Shown here in pieces: positions 6,561-11,013 of a DNA stretch of 11,013 nt (positions within the stretch are counted from its first letter, which is position 1; each line of letters opens with the position of its first letter). Origin of the DNA: an uncultured Eubacteriales bacterium (GTDB taxonomy: Bacteria; Bacillota; Clostridia; Oscillospirales; Acutalibacteraceae); NCBI GenBank assembly GCA_934457115.1, contig CAKSHI010000024.1, positions 1 through 11,013 of the forward strand, given 5' to 3'. The position numbers and the translations under genes were made by a program. Below the pieces are notes generated by a model, which ran no database searches, had not been told where the DNA came from, and worked only from the letters and a program-made list of their open reading frames with translations.

Positions 6561-7733
6561 ATGATTCCTTTATCCGTACCTAATATAATAGGAAATGAAA
6601 AAAAATACGTAAATCAAGCCCTAGAGGAAGGTTGGGTTTCTACAGCGGGTAAATTTGTTGATAAGTTTGAAAGCGATGTTGCCTCTTATATAAAATCAAG
6701 CTTCACTGTTGCGTGTCAAAGCGGAACAGCAGGACTCCATATGGCTTTAAGGTATGCAGGAGTTGGACAAGGCGACTTAGTGATTGCCCCCACATTGACA
6801 TTTATTGCACCTATCAACACAATAAAATATATGGGCGCAAATCCAATATTTATGGATTGCGACAGTACTCTTTGTTTGGATCCTAAAAAATTAAGGTACT
6901 TTTGTGAAAATGAATGTGACTTTGCATCAGGAACTCTAATCCACAAAAGAAGCGGAAAAAAGATAAAAGCTATAATTGTCGTCCACGTATTCGGAAACAT
7001 GGCAAACATGGAAGAAATAGTTTCTATCAAAGATAAGTACAACCTATTTTTAATAGAAGATGCCACAGAAGCACTTGGCACATATTATACAAACGGAAAA
7101 TTTAAAGGCAAATACGCAGGAACTATTGGAGATATTGGTGTTTTCTCATTCAACGGCAATAAAATCATCACCACCGGCGGTGGCGGGATGGTTACATGTA
7201 ATAATGAAGGCATGGCCAAAAAGATTAAATATTGGTCCACGCAGGCTAAAGATGATACATTGAATTTCGTTCATAATGAAATAGGATATAATTATAGAAT
7301 GACAAATGTTCAAGCTGCTATAGGCATAGGTCAATTAGAAAAGCTTGAGGAATTTATTAAAGTGAAGAAAGAAAATTATTTTCAATATAAAGAGTTCTTT
7401 GATTGCGATAATAATTTTAATTTATTGCCTTTTAACGACGATATCCGTCCTAACTACTGGTTTTACTCACTTGAACTAAAATCGAATTTAGCTAATAAAC
7501 GATCCCAAATTATAAATCAGTTGCAAAGTTTGGGTATACAAACAAGGCCTATTTGGAGGTTAATACACAAACAAATCCCATATAAAGATGATATTGCGTA
7601 TAAAATAGAGCTTGCAGAAAAATATGAACAGTATATACTAAACATTCCATGCAGCTCCTCTTTAAATCACTCTGAAGTTAGTTATGTATGCGAGAATTTA
7701 AAAAATTTAATTATTGGAGATTCTTTAATATGA
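6561..7733 (+). CDS. legC: LegC-type PLP-dependent nucleotide-sugar aminotransferase
   Basis: The product is 390 aa of the DegT/DnrJ/EryC1/StrS family. It begins with the LegC-like IPLSVPNIIGNEKKYVNQAL and GWVSTAGKFVDKFE. It shows SGTAGLHMAL (54-63), PTLTFIAPIN (77-86), the PLP-stacking EDATEALG (166-173) with Asp167, and the Schiff-base Lys201 in FNGNKIITTGGGGM. HNEIGYNYRMTN and QTRPIWRLIH further mark LegC. It should add an amino group at C4 of the keto sugar made by LegB, with glutamate as usual donor. I start it at ATG 6561, 5 bases after AAGGTGG; the GTG at 6552 overlaps that site and is unlikely. It begins 16 bp after the acyltransferase, and its TGA overlaps the next ATG (ATGA). Confidence 0.88.
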   Translation: MIPLSVPNIIGNEKKYVNQALEEGWVSTAGKFVDKFESDVASYIKSSFTVACQSGTAGLHMALRYAGVGQGDLVIAPTLTFIAPINTIKYMGANPIFMDCDSTLCLDPKKLRYFCENECDFASGTLIHKRSGKKIKAIIVVHVFGNMANMEEIVSIKDKYNLFLIEDATEALGTYYTNGKFKGKYAGTIGDIGVFSFNGNKIITTGGGGMVTCNNEGMAKKIKYWSTQAKDDTLNFVHNEIGYNYRMTNVQAAIGIGQLEKLEEFIKVKKENYFQYKEFFDCDNNFNLLPFNDDIRPNYWFYSLELKSNLANKRSQIINQLQSLGIQTRPIWRLIHKQIPYKDDIAYKIELAEKYEQYILNIPCSSSLNHSEVSYVCENLKNLIIGDSLI

Positions 7734-8650
7734 ATGATAAAAAAATTAAAATAGGCTATTTTGCTGACGGCCCTTGGGCACACCTAGCATTTGAAAAACT
7801 CATGGATGATGATTCTATAGAAGTCTGTTTTGTATGTGTTAGATATGATAAAAATGACTTGGAACTAAAAGCTCTTGCGAAAAAAAATAACATAGATGTA
7901 TTATCTCATCCCAATATTAATTCCGAGGAGTTTATTTCTATAATGAATAAATATAATGTGGATTTATTTGTGTCTATGTCATTTAACCAAATTTTTAGGG
8001 ATACAATGATTAATTTACCTCCTCTAAAAACTATTAATTGTCATGCAGGTAAACTCCCGTTTTATAGAGGAAGAAATGTATTAAATTGGGTTCTTATCAA
8101 TGATGAACCGGAATTTGGAATAACAGTACACTATATCGACAGCGGAATTGATACCGGCGATATTATACTACAAAAAACATATCCAATTACTGATAATGAT
8201 GACTATCACACTTTATTAGAAAGATCCTATGTGGGATGTTCTGATTTGCTATACAAAGCTATTAAACTCATACAAAGTGGAAATGTTTCTACTATAAAAC
8301 AATCCTCTATAGATAAAATCGGTCTATATTGCGGCATAAGAAAACCCGGTGATGAAATTATCAACTGGAACCAATCAAGCCGTGAAATATTTAATTTTGT
8401 AAGAGCGTTGACCAATCCCGGTCCCGGAGCTACCTCTTATATAGATGGAGAAGAAATTAAAATCTACAAAGTTAAACTTATAAATGGTGCAAGAGAATAT
8501 AAAAATACTGTTGGCCAAGTTCTATACAAAACTCCATGTGGAAGTTTTTATGTTAAAACGCTTGACACAATTATAGAAGTTACTGATTATAAATACAGTA
8601 AAAATATTAGGGTTGGCTGCAGACTTAAACCTCAAAAGGAGTTAATATAG
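7730..8650 (+). CDS. Nucleotide-amino-sugar N-formyltransferase
   Basis: The product is 306 aa, with a methionyl-tRNA-formyltransferase-like catalytic fold followed by an FMT C-terminal-like domain (about 210-306). The formyl-transfer residues are in place: Asn103 and His105 in NCHAGKLPFYRG, and Asp141 in SGIDTGDIILQ. FVRALTNPGPGATSYIDGEEIKIY (about 223-246) is the usual start of the second domain. It takes the formyl group from N10-formyl-tetrahydrofolate and puts it on an amino sugar; right after LegC, the 4-amine is the obvious target, as in sugar formyltransferases such as VioF or WbkC. True fmt is excluded by context and by sequence outside the motif. ATG at 7730 overlaps the legC stop by 4 bp, with GGAG 10 bases before it; an in-frame ATG at 7688 lies inside legC and has no such site. 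Confidence 0.85.
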   Translation: MNDKKIKIGYFADGPWAHLAFEKLMDDDSIEVCFVCVRYDKNDLELKALAKKNNIDVLSHPNINSEEFISIMNKYNVDLFVSMSFNQIFRDTMINLPPLKTINCHAGKLPFYRGRNVLNWVLINDEPEFGITVHYIDSGIDTGDIILQKTYPITDNDDYHTLLERSYVGCSDLLYKAIKLIQSGNVSTIKQSSIDKIGLYCGIRKPGDEIINWNQSSREIFNFVRALTNPGPGATSYIDGEEIKIYKVKLINGAREYKNTVGQVLYKTPCGSFYVKTLDTIIEVTDYKYSKNIRVGCRLKPQKELI

Positions 8651-9796
8651 TTGAAAATTTTAATTATCGGTGACGCAAACTCTGTCTTTGTATATAATTA
8701 TATACGTCACGTTTTAGTTCCTAAAAATGATGAAATATACTTAATATGTGAACAAACATCCGGCGTAAACTATTTAGACTTTTACAAGCAACATAATGTT
8801 AAATTAGTAGAGCTTACCCCAAATATACCAACCTTTATAACTAAAATCCCTAAAGTAAGGGGTCTTGTAAATACACTTACAGCCAATAAAAATCTACATA
8901 GTTATTTGAAAACAGTAGGTAAGCTTGATACTGTACATATTCATGGGATGTGGAAACGTAACTGCTTTATTTGTAAAGACATTTATAACTATGCCGATAC
9001 CTTGATTTGTACTTACTGGGGAAGTGATATATTTAGAACACCTGATAAAAGAAAGTGTACTAAAATCTGTCTTGAAAAAGCAAAGTATATTACGATGGCT
9101 ACTAAAGCAATGCTAAACAAGTTTGTAGAAGTATTTGGTCACCAATTTGACGGTAAAATTAAAAGTGTGAAATTTGGAATAGACGGATTTGATAGTATTG
9201 ATGAAGTATCAAAAACCGAAACAGAGCAAAGCTGCAAAGAGTATTTTGGCATTGAGCCCGACAGGACTGTTATATCCATTGGATATAACGCAAAAAGAGA
9301 GCATCAACATCTAAAAGTAATAGATGAACTAAAAAAATTACCCGAATCTCTTCTTTCTAAAATTACAATAGTTCTTCAAATGACTTATGGATTATACAAT
9401 CCCGCCCCATATTACTCTGAAATAGAGTTAAAACTCAAAAATATGCCCTGCAAGTATAAAATATTAAAAGATTTTATGAGTGATGATGACATAGCAAGAT
9501 TAAGATTGGCAACAGATATTTTTATTCATGCACAAACTACAGACGCCTTTTCAGCATCTATACAAGAATATCTATACGCAGGTAAAGTAGTAATTAACCC
9601 TAAATGGATTAATTACGGTGAACTAAAAAGCAATAATGTAAGCTATATTGAGTATGAAAACTTTTCCGAACTTTCCGGGCTGGTTTTAGATGTTTTGGAA
9701 AATAACAGGCTAAACTTAAACGATAATAAAAACATACTAAGAGATATATCTTCTTGGGATATCGTAAAAAATAAATGGTATAATTTATATAAATAA
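8651..9796 (+). CDS. Glycosyltransferase with GT-B-like fold
   Basis: The product is 381 aa and begins at TTG 8651, directly after the formyltransferase TAG. AAAAGGAG (8634-8641) lies 9 bases upstream, and MKILIIGDANSVFVYNYIRH is a normal start for a GT-B N-domain. HIHGMW (96-101), CTYWGSD (120-126), SIGYNAKREHQH (209-220) and a GT4-like end motif, DAFSASIQEYLYAGKVVI (298-315) with Glu306, support a retaining GT-B enzyme. The GYNAKREH loop also recalls the Fuc4NAc transferase WecF family, so it may use an amino-deoxy sugar donor. It has no signal peptide and should act on the cytoplasmic membrane face, adding the operon's sugar to a lipid-linked acceptor. It is the last operon gene, with a strong terminator right behind it. 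Confidence 0.82.
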   Translation: MKILIIGDANSVFVYNYIRHVLVPKNDEIYLICEQTSGVNYLDFYKQHNVKLVELTPNIPTFITKIPKVRGLVNTLTANKNLHSYLKTVGKLDTVHIHGMWKRNCFICKDIYNYADTLICTYWGSDIFRTPDKRKCTKICLEKAKYITMATKAMLNKFVEVFGHQFDGKIKSVKFGIDGFDSIDEVSKTETEQSCKEYFGIEPDRTVISIGYNAKREHQHLKVIDELKKLPESLLSKITIVLQMTYGLYNPAPYYSEIELKLKNMPCKYKILKDFMSDDDIARLRLATDIFIHAQTTDAFSASIQEYLYAGKVVINPKWINYGELKSNNVSYIEYENFSELSGLVLDVLENNRLNLNDNKNILRDISSWDIVKNKWYNLYK

Positions 9797-9836
9797 ATAT
9801 TGGGGTCTATGTTTAATTAGACCCCAATATTTTTAT
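9795..9836. terminator. Bidirectional intrinsic terminator between convergent genes
   Basis: AAATATTGGGGTCTA (9795-9809) and its exact reverse complement (9818-9832) form a 15-bp perfect stem around an 8-base loop. T-rich runs lie on both exits: TTTTTATTTTA on the plus strand, and TTT-A-TTTAT on the minus. It nearly fills the 41-bp gap between the glycosyltransferase stop and the SGNH gene stop, so it ends both transcripts. Confidence 0.92.
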
Positions 9837-9837
9837 T

Positions 9838-11013
9838 TTATTGAAAATCCTTAAACCTACTTATAACTATTTTAGACATTAATTTAGAACCTTCTGCGTT
9901 TGGATGAATATTGTATCCGTCATCCATTAAGTAAGTACTTGCCGTCATTGCATTAAGTCCCATTTCTCCCCTTAAGTCGATGCAAGGTAAGCCATAGTAC
10001 CACGCTATTTCTTTTGTAGCTTTTGCAAAATCCCTATAATTCAATCCCGTGGTTGCGTCGTTATATTCAAGCTTTCCCCACGTTGTCGTTAACAAAAATA
10101 CTTTAAGAGTAGGTTTCCATGTTAACAAACTCTCTATTATGTATGAATATGCCCCCTTAAATAGGCTTGTATTTTTACTTGACAATTCCTTTGAAAATTC
10201 GGTATCATCGCCTATTGATAAACTTTGGTACATATCATTTGCTCCACCTAAAATCGTAATTACGTCAGGATTGGCATTTTTTACTGCATTTAGTCTACTT
10301 GTCTGCCACATTGCATTAGTAGATGTTCCCGCTATACACGAGCCACTCACACCTAAATTAGTATGATTAAGTCCAAATTCCTCGGCAACATTAGGCTGCC
10401 AATAACCGTACCATGTTATGCTGTCGCCGTAAGATACCCATTTTTTATTTTTCCAACCATTACTAACATTTTCGCTAGTCACTCTTAGGTTAGGTATTAA
10501 TATTTTGTCTGAACCATAGCAAACTGACGGACAGACCTTTCCTTGTACAACTTTTTTGTTTATAGCACTTACAGCAAATGACGTCCTTAAATATTTTGAA
10601 TTTGCAGGTGCTACCACATATCCAACTGAACCGTATGCTCTTTGTCCGCTTATAAAATTTTTGGAGCTATCCCAAAAGGTTGTGACGCAGCCTGTTATCG
10701 CATTAGACGCAGTATAAGGCAATCCCGGCGTTACTGATATTAGTCCTGTTGAAATCATACCTGTACCAGCAGTCCATACACCTGTTGACTCGTAATATCC
10801 CCCTGTAATTATATCGTTAGGATTATATAAATTATCTTCTCCACACTCGGTAAAGTCCAATTTGTCGGAACTTAATCCCTCTTTTGCAATATTATTATTA
10901 TTAATTTTTATTTCATCATCAATTTTATACTCAAAATCATTAGGAATGTACTTATTTTGATAAACGGATTTGTTTTCATCTGTCGTAGCAAAAGAAAATC
11001 TAACATAAACACT
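9838..11013 (-). CDS. SGNH/GDSL hydrolase, C-terminal part of a larger surface or phage-tail-type protein (5' end beyond window)
   Basis: The frame is open from the window edge (11013) to TAA at 9838-9840, giving 391 visible residues; the TTG at 10860 is internal, not the start. Residues about 1-50 (VYVRFSFATTDENKS, IKINNNNIAKEGLSSDKLDF) look like the linker repeats of tail-fibre or wall-attached proteins. Residues about 60-170 form a Gly/Tyr/Thr-rich beta domain (NLYNPNDIITGGYYESTGVW). Then comes an SGNH esterase: block I YGDSITW with nucleophile Ser198, block II NLGVSGS, block III GGAND (256-260), block V DDGYNIHPNAEG with His370. In block V the nearest Asp is five, not three, residues before His, so the triad spacing is unusual. 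A carbohydrate or lipid O-deacylase is the likely activity. Convergent with the glycan operon, it may act on the same glycan, but that is speculation. Confidence 0.75.
   Translation of the reverse strand, partial: SVYVRFSFATTDENKSVYQNKYIPNDFEYKIDDEIKINNNNIAKEGLSSDKLDFTECGEDNLYNPNDIITGGYYESTGVWTAGTGMISTGLISVTPGLPYTASNAITGCVTTFWDSSKNFISGQRAYGSVGYVVAPANSKYLRTSFAVSAINKKVVQGKVCPSVCYGSDKILIPNLRVTSENVSNGWKNKKWVSYGDSITWYGYWQPNVAEEFGLNHTNLGVSGSCIAGTSTNAMWQTSRLNAVKNANPDVITILGGANDMYQSLSIGDDTEFSKELSSKNTSLFKGAYSYIIESLLTWKPTLKVFLLTTTWGKLEYNDATTGLNYRDFAKATKEIAWYYGLPCIDLRGEMGLNAMTASTYLMDDGYNIHPNAEGSKLMSKIVISRFKDFQ

Noticed and set aside
7688..7729. Upstream in-frame ATG that would add 14 residues to the formyltransferase
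   Set aside because: It is inside legC without a ribosome binding site; the ATG at 7730 has GGAG at good spacing and forms the usual ATGA overlap.
2295..9796. Complete legionaminic acid biosynthesis cluster
   Set aside because: Only LegB- and LegC-type enzymes are present; the hydrolysing epimerase, synthase and CMP-transferase are missing and a formyltransferase is in their place.
10858..10860. TTG as the start of the SGNH protein
   Set aside because: The frame stays open upstream to the window edge with sensible protein sequence and no ribosome binding site precedes the TTG, so it is an internal Leu codon of a longer gene.

Overview
The window is AT-rich, with strong AAAGGAG/AGGTG-type ribosome binding sites, tight gene packing and protein families typical of Bacillota. 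A low-GC clostridial-type bacterium is the best guess; the species cannot be named from sequence alone. There are three blocks: a minus-strand polymorphic-toxin-like module (1-2003), a seven-gene plus-strand surface-glycan operon (2295-9796), and the C-terminal part of a minus-strand SGNH-hydrolase surface or tail-type protein (9838 to the window end).

Toxin block. A DUF4417-type protein (963-2003) ends in a glycine-rich junction followed by a short domain that looks like a nuclease toxin tip. Immediately downstream lies a small CPxC/CPCC cysteine-rich protein (695-940), a candidate immunity protein, and then an intrinsic terminator (642-677). Right after the terminator is a second, headless copy of the junction: 60 bp with 59 identities, encoding the same 20 residues. 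It leads into a different, His-rich C-terminal domain and then into a second small candidate immunity gene (1-263, running off the window). This is the layout of a toxin trunk with an orphan alternative toxin tip that could be swapped in by recombination at the junction. It is the most notable system in the window.

Glycan block. A sigma-A-like promoter (2224-2252) precedes wzx flippase, legB-type 4,6-dehydratase, sugar-1-phosphate nucleotidyltransferase, integral-membrane acyltransferase 3, legC-type aminotransferase, sugar N-formyltransferase and glycosyltransferase. Junctions range from an 8-bp overlap to a 21-bp gap, so this is almost certainly one operon. The enzymes read as a pathway: activate an amino sugar (nucleotidyltransferase), make the 4-keto-6-deoxy sugar (LegB), aminate C4 (LegC), N-formylate the new amine, transfer it (glycosyltransferase), optionally O-acylate the glycan, and flip it across the membrane (Wzx). 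Downstream legionaminic-acid enzymes (LegG, LegI, LegF) are absent from the visible stretch. The predicted product is therefore an N-formylated 2,4-diamino-2,4,6-trideoxyhexose rather than legionaminic acid.

A perfect 15-bp-stem bidirectional terminator (9795-9836) separates the operon from the convergent SGNH gene. No tRNA, rRNA, CRISPR array or insertion sequence was seen. No stretch longer than 300 bp lacks a gene; the largest intergenic gap (2004-2294) holds a terminator-like hairpin, a possible gene-end remnant and the operon promoter.
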